Below, piece by piece: positions 51,936 through 63,130 of a stretch of DNA of 64,000 nucleotides. Every line of letters begins with the position of its first letter. Within the stretch, counting starts at the first letter, position 1. The DNA is from Photobacterium sp. SKA34 (GTDB taxonomy: Bacteria; Pseudomonadota; Gammaproteobacteria; Enterobacterales; Vibrionaceae): the NCBI RefSeq assembly GCF_000153325.1, contig NZ_CH724141.1, forward strand, positions 665,823 through 729,822, written 5' to 3'. Position numbers and translations under genes: made by a program. A model generated the notes under the pieces. That model was not told the origin of the DNA. It searched no databases and saw only the letters and a program-made list of their open reading frames with translations.

Positions 51936-53468
51936 ATGCACCTTAGAAAAAAGATACTTTCACTTTCACTATTAATGTCATTAGGAATATATACTAATCC
52001 ACTATTTGCAGCAGATATATCCAGCTCATCATTAACAAATAATAAATGTAATAAGATAGAGTCACCAAAAGTAATACCTAGTTTCTCGACATGGCAATGC
52101 CATAAAGGCGTGTTTAAGTTAACCCATAATTCTAACATTGTTGTTGATGCTAAATACGCTAAAAAATTATTATTAACAAGTGAGGTTTTACAAAAAGATA
52201 TACTTGACTTGTTTAGCAAATCACTAAATGTTGTGATTTCAGAAAAACCCAACAAGGGTGATATCTTTTTAACCATTTCAAAACAAGAAACATCACTCAG
52301 CAATGAAGGATATCAACTCGATATTGCTGATCACCTAACTATTAAGGCTTTACATGATAATGGTGTTTTATGGGGCACACGATCATTACTTCAGTTACTT
52401 CAATTAGATCCCGCTCATAGCCATATTCAACATGCATCTGTTACAGATAATCCTAAATGGGAGCATCGCGGTTTATTACTGGATGTTGGTAGAATGTACC
52501 TTCCCACCGATTTCTTAAAAAATATGATCAAACAGCTTTCATATTTTAAGATGAACGAATTACAACTTCATTTAAATGATAACGTTATTAAGATTGATGA
52601 AGATAACTGGTTAAATGCAGAATCAGGATTTCGACTAGAAAGCACTTCCCATCCTGACATTACCTCACAACAACACTATACAAAAAAAGAATATAAAGAA
52701 CTGATCCAATTTGCTCAGTCTTATGGTGTGAAAATTATTAGTGAAATTGATGCCCCTGCTCACTCTTTGGCATTCACGCAAGCATATCCATCTCTTAGAT
52801 TAAAAGGTGAAGGTGTCAGCCCTGATCATTTAGATCTCGCCAACCCAGAAAGCACCCAGTTACTGGAAGATCTTTGGCAAGAATATGCACCAATCTTTAC
52901 CGATGTGCACATCGGTACAGATGAATATCGACATGGAAATCCAGATGATATAAAAAGTTTTGTAAATCACTTTGACAAGTTCCTTCATAAACTTGGAAAA
53001 AAAGAAGTACGAATGTGGGGTAGCCAAGCGAGCTATGGTGGAGCGAAAGGCGTTAAAAGAGATCTATTGGTAGATTTATGGTACCCAGGTTACTACGATC
53101 CTAAACAAGCCATTGATGATGGTTACGACATTATTAACAGCCAAGACGATATACTATATATGGTTCCTTTTGCTGGGTATTATCAAGATTATCTCAATAC
53201 CCGATGGCTCTATAACCATTGGACACCGAATGTCTTCACTGGAAAAGATGTAGCGCACTTTGATGTCAATAACCCTCATATCAAAGGCGGTATGATCAGT
53301 GTTTGGAACGATGCCTTTGCTGCAGGAACCTATTACGAACCAAGCGATATTCAAGATCGCGTAGAGCCTGCTTTAAAAACGGTTTCACAAAAGTTATGGG
53401 CAGCAAAAGCAACCACTACTTATGCTGAATTTAAGGACATGATGGAAGAGCTTCACCCCGCTATTTAA
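51936..53468 (+). CDS. Secreted GH20 beta-N-acetylhexosaminidase
   Basis: 510 residues with signal peptide (LSLSLLMSLGIYTNPLFA). GH20b domain then catalytic barrel: HRGLLLDVGRMYLPTDFLKN, MNELQLHLNDN, ISEIDAPAHSLAF and the catalytic pair D329-E330 in DVHIGTDEYRHG. It releases terminal GlcNAc or GalNAc from glycans or chitin oligomers, outside the cytoplasm. AAAGGACT precedes the ATG. It is divergent from the DeoR-type gene and complements the GH92 and GH36-like enzymes. Confidence 0.9.
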   Translation: MHLRKKILSLSLLMSLGIYTNPLFAADISSSSLTNNKCNKIESPKVIPSFSTWQCHKGVFKLTHNSNIVVDAKYAKKLLLTSEVLQKDILDLFSKSLNVVISEKPNKGDIFLTISKQETSLSNEGYQLDIADHLTIKALHDNGVLWGTRSLLQLLQLDPAHSHIQHASVTDNPKWEHRGLLLDVGRMYLPTDFLKNMIKQLSYFKMNELQLHLNDNVIKIDEDNWLNAESGFRLESTSHPDITSQQHYTKKEYKELIQFAQSYGVKIISEIDAPAHSLAFTQAYPSLRLKGEGVSPDHLDLANPESTQLLEDLWQEYAPIFTDVHIGTDEYRHGNPDDIKSFVNHFDKFLHKLGKKEVRMWGSQASYGGAKGVKRDLLVDLWYPGYYDPKQAIDDGYDIINSQDDILYMVPFAGYYQDYLNTRWLYNHWTPNVFTGKDVAHFDVNNPHIKGGMISVWNDAFAAGTYYEPSDIQDRVEPALKTVSQKLWAAKATTTYAEFKDMMEELHPAI

Positions 53469-53507
53469 TCAGTAAAAAGTAATACATGAATTAAAAAAAA
53501 ATAAAAA

Positions 53508-53534
53508 AGGTTGCTTAAATTAGCGACCTTTTTT
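53508..53534 (+). terminator. Terminator of the GH20 gene
   Basis: Seven-bp stem AGGTTGC / GCGACCT with one wobble pair, preceded by A-run and followed by six T. Confidence 0.82.
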
Positions 53535-53757
53535 GATATAAAACTTCGGTGCTTTACTTATAAGGATATTTTATTTCTTTGCCAAGCCCTGAGCACAGTC
53601 ACAAAGCTTCACTTACCTTTATGTCATTAAGTCACAGCTTTAGCCATGAAAATCAAATTCGTAAACCTCGAGCATTGAGCCGCTTTATTTAATTTATAAC
53701 GATACATTTCCGCTCCCCATTGATTCACAACTAAAGCCATCAATAATCGATAAAAGA

Positions 53758-55875
53758 TCATCTATTTGAAATCGCTATCAAAGATTCAATTTCAGTGATT
53801 TGAGACCATATATCTAACAACAACATATGTTCAAATGGTCGCCAACGGACTTCTGCTGATGATAAAACATGACTAAGAGATTCATTGATTTCTATCCAGT
53901 ATTGATCCCCTAAGTAAGTCTCTTCAGGTACCGGCTGAGTTAAGTAGTATCTGTGTGTATCTCCTTGATAAAGCGCCCAGTTAAACGAAGTATTTCGCTT
54001 ATGCCAATATGGCAAACCTTGAACCCATGATTGATTGGAATAATATAAGTAGGATTTATCTAAAAATGCGTTAAATAAAACACCATGAGGTTGAGAAGGC
54101 CACACAGCCTGTTGCCACTGTAAAGGTAAAAAGTTAATCGATTGGTGCTGACGCTGCTCATATTGAAATCGAAAAATAAAATCACCAAGTTTCGCCCAAG
54201 CAACTTGGATATCCTCTTTAAACATGCGCGATTGAATGAGTCTAAATAAATGAGGCTTCGCCTGCTGTGCCGATAAATGCACAGGGATCTGCTCTAAAAT
54301 CTCAATTAAGTCAGGCATATCACGTCTAATCACAGCCAATGAGGGATTACCTTTGTATGGTAGTGCTGAAAACCCTATATCTTGCCTTTTTTGCCACTGT
54401 ATCCAGAGATTAAGGTAAGGCTCATCAAGTTCATCATTTGTCCAACCGTGACTGATTCGCTCCGAGATATAATGATGCATATCCTTAGTGAACAATGGCT
54501 CAGATAGCTGTTGTAGCAAAGGATCTGAAGATTCGTCAAAGAAGACTTCTTTACCGTCATAATACTGGCAAGTGTAAAGCCCGCAGATAAGATCACCAGC
54601 ACCAACAAGAAAACGTCCTGTTTGCTGCTCTTCTTCAGTGGCTTCTCTTTGTAAAATTGATAACGCAAAATTATTAATCGCAATACGACGCGCACGCTGA
54701 TAAAGATATTGCTGATAGAGACCGATATTTTCATTATTCAAACTATCATCAATAATCTTCTCAATACTGCTATTTTTGAGTTCAAGCAGTTTGCTGCGCC
54801 ACTGAATAATATGTGTCAGCGCATTGTCGACAATTTTCTGCTTATGAGAAAAAACCGTTTCACGAATTTGTTCTATGTGTCGATATTTACCAATACCATA
54901 TAGGCTTCCAACATTGCCCATTAACATTTGGTAGCTACATTTCCTTAGCGCATGGCGAGTTTCGATAGACGAGATCCCCAAGCGTTCTAGTTCAGATTTC
55001 AACGACTGCTTTTCATTAATACAAGCGACATCACCAAACTTGTTAACCACGTGAGAAGGGCGATTGTATTGCTCAAACATGATGTTTACGTGGTCTATAT
55101 CAATAGCAGACATTGTTCTGTTCAGTACTGTCTGCAATTCTAATACTTTGGCACTGTAAGTTGCATCGTAATGAAGTAAATGTATAGAGGCGAGCCTCTC
55201 CACTAACTCATTAACATGCTGCTTTAATTGCTGATGTTGTTGCTCAATAGCTTGCGCTGAAGCCGTGTTTATCCTAAATAAAACAGAATCTTGACCATAG
55301 CTATAGTGACCATTCTCCAGCCATTGATTAAAGCGCTTTTCAGGACTATCTAACGTTGAAAGGTAATCATAATAACCAATAGCAAAACCAATAAATGGGA
55401 TAGGCTCTGCGGTTACACTCAGTCGATGTAGATCGCTGGCAGAGTCATCCCACATAGTACGGGTTAATTTCTCAATCCAAGGCGCAAATAAGACAATATC
55501 AAACACCGCAGATAATGCACGTCCCCCATTTTTTGCGGCCTGCCATAATGCTTGACGCTCAAAGACATGCTCTAATTGAGACATTCTTTTGGCACTTAAA
55601 GGCTGATCTTCTTTATTGTTTACAGCCTCCCAAAGCCCTTCCCAATGCTCAGGTACAAATGTTTGCTCACTGATAGGAAGAATTAAACTTGGTATTTTAT
55701 TTAATGCCGCAATTTCTCTAACATCATTAAGTTCACTGTTAAACTCTCTATCTAATCTTGAAAGCCAATCATGCTCTTCTTCTAGGGTATTTTCCCCTAA
55801 CTGGCACATATTTGTTGCCTGTACATTAAAGCAAATAAAGAGACACCAAAATATTGTTAGGCATTTCATCTTCAT
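53758..55875 (-). CDS. Large secreted protein of unknown function, partner of the metalloprotease gene
   Basis: 705 residues from ATG 55875 (GGAG six bases upstream), the A of which is the last base of the metalloprotease stop (TAATG), so the two are translationally coupled. Signal peptide MKMKCLTIFWCLFICFNVQA. The rest is largely helical, with a possible hydrophobic hairpin at about 165-185 (EPIPFIGFAIGYYDYLSTL), heptad-like stretches (QQHQQLKQHVNELVERL), four Cys pairs including LICGLYTCQYYDG, and a Trp/Tyr-rich C-terminus (YYSNQSWVQGLPYWHKRN). I do not recognise a family. Its position suggests a chaperone, binding or delivery partner of the protease. Confidence 0.7.
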   Translation of the reverse strand: MKMKCLTIFWCLFICFNVQATNMCQLGENTLEEEHDWLSRLDREFNSELNDVREIAALNKIPSLILPISEQTFVPEHWEGLWEAVNNKEDQPLSAKRMSQLEHVFERQALWQAAKNGGRALSAVFDIVLFAPWIEKLTRTMWDDSASDLHRLSVTAEPIPFIGFAIGYYDYLSTLDSPEKRFNQWLENGHYSYGQDSVLFRINTASAQAIEQQHQQLKQHVNELVERLASIHLLHYDATYSAKVLELQTVLNRTMSAIDIDHVNIMFEQYNRPSHVVNKFGDVACINEKQSLKSELERLGISSIETRHALRKCSYQMLMGNVGSLYGIGKYRHIEQIRETVFSHKQKIVDNALTHIIQWRSKLLELKNSSIEKIIDDSLNNENIGLYQQYLYQRARRIAINNFALSILQREATEEEQQTGRFLVGAGDLICGLYTCQYYDGKEVFFDESSDPLLQQLSEPLFTKDMHHYISERISHGWTNDELDEPYLNLWIQWQKRQDIGFSALPYKGNPSLAVIRRDMPDLIEILEQIPVHLSAQQAKPHLFRLIQSRMFKEDIQVAWAKLGDFIFRFQYEQRQHQSINFLPLQWQQAVWPSQPHGVLFNAFLDKSYLYYSNQSWVQGLPYWHKRNTSFNWALYQGDTHRYYLTQPVPEETYLGDQYWIEINESLSHVLSSAEVRWRPFEHMLLLDIWSQITEIESLIAISNR

Positions 55876-57449
55876 TACAGGCTCCAACATTTTTTTGATT
55901 TAGGTAATGCGGAGTTAGCCACAAGTGTCACATTGTCTTGTTCTGCAAGCGTCGACCAACGTAAGCGATTTGGATAAAGCAAACTTTCAGAGGGAAGTAT
56001 TGAACGTGAAATACGGTTAACGACCAGTCTTTTTCCTCCAGCAGATATGTATTCAGATATCGCCAACGAAGAAAGATCATGGTGCGTAGAAAGAAGAATA
56101 ATTTGATTAGCCTTGGTCACTATTTCTAGCTCTGTACCAATGATCTCACTAGCATTCATTTCAATAACAGTTAACGCATATTGATTTTTTCTTATACTCA
56201 CTAGCGCTTTTTCTATAGTTATTATTGTTAACTGTTGCTCAAATTCTGATAAGGCAGAAAATTCATCACCCTTCACTAAGACAACATGTTGCTCTGATTT
56301 AGCTGCCAACTCTAAAGCTGTTCGCAACACCTTATCTAATTTTGGAAAACCGTTTTTTCTCTCGATGAGGCTCGTACTTATCAACATTGGTGACTGAGGC
56401 GAGCGACTGAGCACATCACTAATGATTGCGGTATTCAATGATGAACGACTCAATGAATATGAACTTTGCTTTGCTTGTTTCAGCGTAATATTTGTCGGCG
56501 TTGAAGTGTAGCTGATCATCGAACCGGGCCAATACATATCACGAGCATGAGCACCTAACTCCATTGATAAATGATATTCAGAGACTGGCACCTCTAATTT
56601 TAAGAGTTGAATATTAGTTTTAATACGGCTGTATTCAGCTTTAGAAACACGATGTTCTTTAATAGCTTGTTCCCACACACTGATGATGCTTTGCCTTCTA
56701 TCAATGGCTGCTTCTCGTGTTGTGGTGAGTGTTTTTAAACTCGTACTCCCCTTTTGATATGCCACTACAGTTGCCTCGATTTCACGTCGCATTAAGTTAA
56801 ACTCAACCACCTCCCCTTCTGCAAACTCCTCACCTTGGTGATTCATACCAGCAATGGGAGCTCGATGACGAACGGGTTGTGTTCCAACAGGTAAACCACC
56901 GGTTAATTAATCACGGGCATGGATTAGTTCATGACCAAGTGCAATAGTAGGATCAATCGCAATATCAAGACCTGGGAGCATTACTGTGTTTTCAATGTCA
57001 AAGTAAATTGCAGCAGGAACCTCGAGACCATTTGATTGATGCCCCATAAAATGCGATGACGTGATCAATGGTTCAGTAACAAACTGCTTTCCGCTCTGAG
57101 ATGGCCTAATAACTACATGTATCTTCTCCATTGTCGCTGCATTTTGTCCAATTGATATAAATGCTAACGCTCGCTCTCCTTGGGGTAAGGAAAGTGGATG
57201 ATAATGCGAAACTTGTTTGATGATCGCTTTCCCTGTTCGGGTATGCTTTAAGTTTTCAAATAGCGTTGAAATACCGAGAAGAAAATCTTCCGAGTCCGTT
57301 TGAATATAAATTCCTTTTTCAACTTTAAATAAATAGCCACCTTGATCAGCAACATCAATAATATTTTCACCATCAGGAGGGCCAAAATAGAGTGATGCCT
57401 GAGCGCAAGTAGCTAAGCAAAGTAAAACTATTGCTGATAATATTTTCAT
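55875..57449 (-). pseudogene. Secreted HEXXH metalloprotease (M91/NleD-like) with an in-frame ochre codon
   Basis: ATG 57449 begins a signal peptide (MKILSAIVLLCLATCAQA). Codons 172-180 give LGHELIHARD, a zinc-protease HEXXH resembling the HELIHA of effector family M91; then TAA (56907-56909). The same frame continues without break as LTGGLPVGTQPVRHRAPIAG, MNHQGEEFAEGEVVEFNLMR and on for 344 codons to 55875. In M91 proteins the helix after HELIHA is followed by an acidic segment like this one, so the parts belong together. The full protein would be about 523 residues; the C-terminal 270 are unrecognised. GATTAATTAACC suggests a three-base insertion created the stop. The ATG at 56846 could only make a domain without the zinc helix. 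Confidence 0.75.
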
Positions 57450-57587
57450 AGTTATTTTTTATAATAGAAGTAAGCGACTTCTTAAATGAGAGATAACGAA
57501 AAGGGAAAAAGCACTCACTAGTGAACTGTTACTCATTACAGCTCACTCGACAAATGAGTGCGATTTATACTCGTTGAAAAATGATGA

Positions 57588-58397
57588 TTAAAATGAACAT
57601 CGACTGGCATAAATGGCGTTAATCCATTGAGGATTATCGATAAAAGGGTTTCTATTACCCTGCCACATTACTGCTTTTTCATGACGAAGCCTTTCCCATT
57701 CGTCAACAGGATCTGCATTATGCCATTGCAGTAATGAACATAATTTACCAATCTTTGGCTCACCAGAGTGAGTGGAGGTATCGTCCGCAATAAAAAGATC
57801 AGGCATATTCGCATCCAGTCCTTCATAACGCACTGCCATGTAGAAAATAGCCCGAGCAACGTCACCTTTCACCGCATCACGAGGTTCAAAGCTGTCATTA
57901 TCTGTTTTATTAAATGGCGATTTTGTTAATGGTTTACCACCAAAATCAAAAGCTTTATTGGAGCGGATAGAATTGATCTGCACATCGGTAGGTTGTAAGT
58001 GATGGATATCGGTATACCCCCACTGATTCTTTCGCTTAAAACCTAATGATTTAGGCCACAAATGCTCGCGATTCCATGCGTCTTTGTTATTGTTTCCTGA
58101 CGCAGTAAAGCTTTTTGATTGGGAACGACCGCTATAAAAAAGAATCACATTGTCCGTATTATTTGGGTCTTCATTCGTATCTTTAAGCGCAGACCAAACT
58201 TCATTGTAAGTTAACTGTTTTTGACCTCGTGAAGCGATAATAGAAAGCATACTTTTAAGTGCTTTTCCTTCCATCCCTTTCGCTTCAATATAATAGTCAT
58301 CAATATAAGTATTATCGGCAATGCAACTAAAACTGATTGTCGCCGTAAAAAAACCAATCCAGATCTTAAAACATTTCTTTTTTTTATTTATTTTCAT
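57588..58397 (-). CDS. endA: Endonuclease I (EndA family), secreted or periplasmic
   Basis: About 269 residues from ATG 58397 (AAAGG five bases upstream). A signal peptide-like N-terminus (KKKKCFKIWIGFFTATISFS) precedes the nuclease domain with the active-site motif NREHLWPKSLGF, DIHHLQPTDVQINSIRSN and KGDVARAIFYMAVRYEG. It is a DNA/RNA non-specific nuclease of the EndA/Dns family, used by vibrios for extracellular DNA degradation and to limit DNA uptake. Monocistronic, about 140 bases from the metalloprotease gene. Confidence 0.92.
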   Translation of the reverse strand: MKINKKKKCFKIWIGFFTATISFSCIADNTYIDDYYIEAKGMEGKALKSMLSIIASRGQKQLTYNEVWSALKDTNEDPNNTDNVILFYSGRSQSKSFTASGNNNKDAWNREHLWPKSLGFKRKNQWGYTDIHHLQPTDVQINSIRSNKAFDFGGKPLTKSPFNKTDNDSFEPRDAVKGDVARAIFYMAVRYEGLDANMPDLFIADDTSTHSGEPKIGKLCSLLQWHNADPVDEWERLRHEKAVMWQGNRNPFIDNPQWINAIYASRCSF

Positions 58398-58656
58398 CAT
58401 AACCTTTATCACAAAGCTAATTTTTACTTGCGAGCATACTCAACGTAAATTAACTAGCACGCAACAAGAAAGCCCAATAAATGTGACAGAGAATGCTTTT
58501 ATGGAACGCTTATGTACAATAATATATACACAGAAAATAAATTCTATTTATAAACCCATTGGATTAAGCTGCAATAATTATCATTATGCAGCTTAAGTAG
58601 CCAGCGTCTGACTTAGCATCACTTCACGCGAAAAATAAAAAGATCAGATTTTTATT

Positions 58657-59926
58657 TCAATCTTTTGAAAAATTAAAGATCTCTAGCTTCGTTTCAAGAA
58701 TTTGATTGGCAATATATTTATGAATTGCTGTTGTGGGGTGAGTTACTCCCCAAAAGATATATTTATCTGAACCATGATAAGCACATTCATTGGTTAAATT
58801 ATGTCGATAGAGGTAATCTTTCGCTGAACTACGACTAATATTTAAACAAGCATCTTTGGCATTTTCAAAACCATATAATTGAGGTTGGGCGATGAGCTCC
58901 TCAAAAGTATCATATGCATCAAAAAGAATAACGTTTAACCCTTTTTCTTTGTAAAGGCGAGATTGCTCTGTAATAAATGCATTAAAAGCTAAGATTTTAG
59001 CTCTTACTGTATTAATTTCATTTGGGGTTGAGTATTTAAATTGCGGCGCCTTTGTCGCATCGGGCAAAGTGAATAATAAAAGGTTATTAACGCCCGATTC
59101 GGTCAAACGAATCAATGCACTACTCAAGTCTGCTTTTACATCTGCCACCTCACGACCGTAATTCATAAAGTCATTAAGGCCAAATTCAAGTGTGATCAAA
59201 CTATTTTCAGGGTGATAGTTTTTTGCCATTTTCATATAGGTTAAGTAAGACGTAACTTGAGCATAAATACCGGTTAATACCAAGTACTGGGTTAGTTCCA
59301 GCTGCGCCACCCACCGCCCAATTATAAAGGGAAATGGCTTTTCCATGAGCTAGATACTCTGTCCACACATAGCCATTAGAAGAATGTCCTAAGAACCAAG
59401 AATTTCGATTTGGAAATACCCATTGAGAAGCATTATAAATATTTCCCGTATCAGATAGGCTGTCACCAAAAGCAATAATACGATTAATTACATGTTTATT
59501 AACGTCATCATTTGTCCAAATATCATGGTTATACGAATACCGATTATCAGAAGCATAGAAAAGGAAATCAGCAGTATCATGATTTACGCCTAATGTTTCT
59601 TTACATCTATGTTTAATTTCTGACTGAGAAACATTGGTGTAAAACATATTTTTCAACCTTCCCGAGGACCACCAATAACCATCAATAGTAAAGTAATCAC
59701 CTTTCTCATCACGCGCCCATTCCCATTCTGTTGCGGGATCATCATGTTTTTGTGCTGGCCGATACCAACATTTTACATAAGTATAAGTTTGCCTATTTTG
59801 AACATTAGCAATATAGCTGACGCTCATCATTTCTGGTGTAACTGGAATATTATCTGCAAACGCTGGTGTCACAGCCATCAAACTAGCTATGATTATCATT
59901 CTTGTCATAATTCGAAACTCACTCAT
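58657..59926 (-). pseudogene. tlh: Thermolabile hemolysin (GDSL phospholipase/lecithinase) with a frameshift
   Basis: The N-terminal half (to ...YNWAVGGAAGTN) and C-terminal half (QYLVLTGIYAQVTSYLTYMK onward) overlap in different frames. An extra base in a run (CCC instead of CC on the coding strand, at 59289-59291) shifts the frame; without it the product is one protein of about 420 residues. Signal peptide, then an N-terminal domain, the SGNH blocks FGDSLSDTGN (Ser nucleophile), GGAAGTN, FGLNDFMNYG and WGVTHPTTAIH (Asp/His), as in Vibrio TLH. The homopolymer position allows either a real phase-type mutation or a sequencing error. Confidence 0.9.
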
Positions 59927-60039
59927 GCCGTTTAATATCAAAATCCATACTTGATTAACGGATACTAGATAGGAAAATAAGCCAGCAGATAAACTGACTT
60001 ATTATGACGTTCTTACGTGTTAAAATGAGGTTGATCTTA

Positions 60040-60217
60040 TTAGTCTAAACGAAGCGTCAGTTTGGTATAGCGTGTGTAACCATGAATCAAGACGTAATAT
60101 GTGATACCCGGTTGGGCATATAAGTAACACATCTCATCATTCCCTGATCGGTTAGAGCTACAATCAAAGGCTGAGGTTGTCGGCTTTCTGTTAGCTCTTA
60201 TATATAGATCGGCATCT
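60040..60217 (-). pseudogene. C-terminal tail of a PPC-domain secreted protein, cut by the IS
   Basis: 59 codons read from the IS edge to TAA at 60040: DADLYIRANRKPTTSAFDCS, SNRSGNDEMCYLYAQPGITY, YVLIHGYTRYTKLTLRLD. This is the bacterial pre-peptidase C-terminal (PPC) domain with its usual Cys pair, found at the end of Vibrio extracellular proteases. Everything upstream is missing; the IS lies directly against it. Confidence 0.87.
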
Positions 60218-60225
60218 TGTAGTGG

Positions 60226-61403
<1,178 letters not shown>

Positions 61404-61462
61404 AGTGTCACCTGTTAACGTATGAAGTGATGATATCACCTCTAACTAAGTGACCAAATTCA

Positions 61463-63127
61463 CTATGCCACTACAGAGTGGCTGGCATAAATAGCCGTCA
61501 TAGAAAGGTTGATGTGCTTAAACTGATGCTTTAGTGAAGCGAGAGAAACAAGACCATACCCAACCACAAAGTGTGCAAAGGTGCGTCTTAATGAGTGTGT
61601 TGAAACACTCCAAAACAATTCACCTTTATCATTTGCTTTAATAGGGTTAAGTCTTTCCGCCACAATAGGATTTAATAGGTTGTTCACCTCATCCATTTCA
61701 TCAGGTATGTAACGAATATCGAGGTAATTACTATAAGATAAAAACAATAAAGTCAGATTCTGAGTATGCAAAACCACATCTTTCAATTGACGCTTAATAT
61801 TATTACCTGTGTTACTTCTCCCATCGAAACTAAATCGTGGACTAAGATGGATATTACCTGATTCATCACGATAACTATCGTTCAGTACAGTTAAGACTAA
61901 CAAGGCTTCTCTACAGACTGGCGCACATGCCCATACATCTTCTCTATCCAGTTTCTCTAATTTATTTGTCCAAGAGCGCATGGTGCAAAGTGTAATACCG
62001 TCAATATCAACCTCTTTGTAAGAGGTGTTATCAATTTGTGTCAGCTCACTTACCCGCATCCCCGTAAAAGCAGAGCAAGCGGCAAAGCAAGCGCCTTCGA
62101 TGATTCTAAATTTATCGACAGCTTCTCTTTCTGTTATGTCGTTACATTTCGCATATTCTTTTACATCAAGGAGGGGATTATTGGTCTTGTAGACTTCAAG
62201 GACGGACTGATAAGCTTGATTTCGATACGTTATTTCAACGGCTTCCTGCGCCTTTTTCATGAAATCATCACGAATGTCCTCTTCAGAACATGTATTTTTA
62301 TTTGCCCTTTCTTGTATATCGACATCCGTCGTCAGCTCTTGGTATAGCGCTTCGATTTCAGCACTTATATCTAAATCGACAAGTAAGGATTGATATTCAC
62401 TTTCCACATCAGCATCAAAATCACGCCCATTCAAGAACTCCAAATAAGCTGATTCCACTTCATTAACAGTTCGAGATAAAAACTGCTCATAGATAACAGG
62501 AATAACCGTAGGGTAGTGACCTTTACCTTTACCGGCTATTTTTTTAGCTATCGTCCTTGCTGTTTGACCGTCTTGATAAGGAATAGTAAATCGCTGATGC
62601 TCAGGGAACTGAGGATTAACCTGCGTCAACACATTTAGCGCATCTAGCTTATGAGTAATTGTTTGTTCACCCAAACCTTTCAATGACTCGATGATTTGCG
62701 AGAAAATAATTTCATTAGATAAATATCTAAAGCGGTTAATGCGAGTCCCTTTAAATATCCTTAATAAAGGGTTTAACTTCTTAAATATAACGATAATGGA
62801 CTCAATCTTACGAAAAGTGCCAGCGCCTTCAACTTCCAGTAATGAACCTTTACCTCCCCAAATTAACCAATAGACTCTCTGCTTTAATTCAAGCAGTAAC
62901 TCAGGATTATGCTTTTGGGAGTGAAAGTTTATTATATAATCACTCTCTTTAGCCCCTTTCGTATTAAACAAGTCATTAAAGTTCCATTTATCATCTTCAA
63001 AATAAGAGGCTGGGCTACCATCTTTTTTAACGCTCACCACTGTTCCTATTGTCGGCATCGTAAAGCTTGTGTCGGTTGATAACGAATACTTATCAAATAA
63101 AGCATGATGATGACTAATACTGTACAT
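61463..63127 (-). CDS. Tyrosine recombinase/integrase, C-terminus truncated by the IS
   Basis: The frame is 554 residues; the last four codons (VVA and its stop) come from the IS, whose edge is 61475. The C-terminal catalytic domain shows the first Arg in FTGMRVSELTQID, HSLRRTFAHFV (H-x-x-R) and the likely nucleophile Tyr in MTAIYASHS just before the IS, so the catalytic set may be complete while the native tail is lost. The long N-terminal part (about 330 residues) is unlike phage lambda-type integrases and resembles large recombinases of Vibrionaceae genomic islands. The partner gene ends three bases before its start. Confidence 0.8.
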   Translation of the reverse strand: MYSISHHHALFDKYSLSTDTSFTMPTIGTVVSVKKDGSPASYFEDDKWNFNDLFNTKGAKESDYIINFHSQKHNPELLLELKQRVYWLIWGGKGSLLEVEGAGTFRKIESIIVIFKKLNPLLRIFKGTRINRFRYLSNEIIFSQIIESLKGLGEQTITHKLDALNVLTQVNPQFPEHQRFTIPYQDGQTARTIAKKIAGKGKGHYPTVIPVIYEQFLSRTVNEVESAYLEFLNGRDFDADVESEYQSLLVDLDISAEIEALYQELTTDVDIQERANKNTCSEEDIRDDFMKKAQEAVEITYRNQAYQSVLEVYKTNNPLLDVKEYAKCNDITEREAVDKFRIIEGACFAACSAFTGMRVSELTQIDNTSYKEVDIDGITLCTMRSWTNKLEKLDREDVWACAPVCREALLVLTVLNDSYRDESGNIHLSPRFSFDGRSNTGNNIKRQLKDVVLHTQNLTLLFLSYSNYLDIRYIPDEMDEVNNLLNPIVAERLNPIKANDKGELFWSVSTHSLRRTFAHFVVGYGLVSLASLKHQFKHINLSMTAIYASHSVVA

Positions 63128-63130
63128 AAG

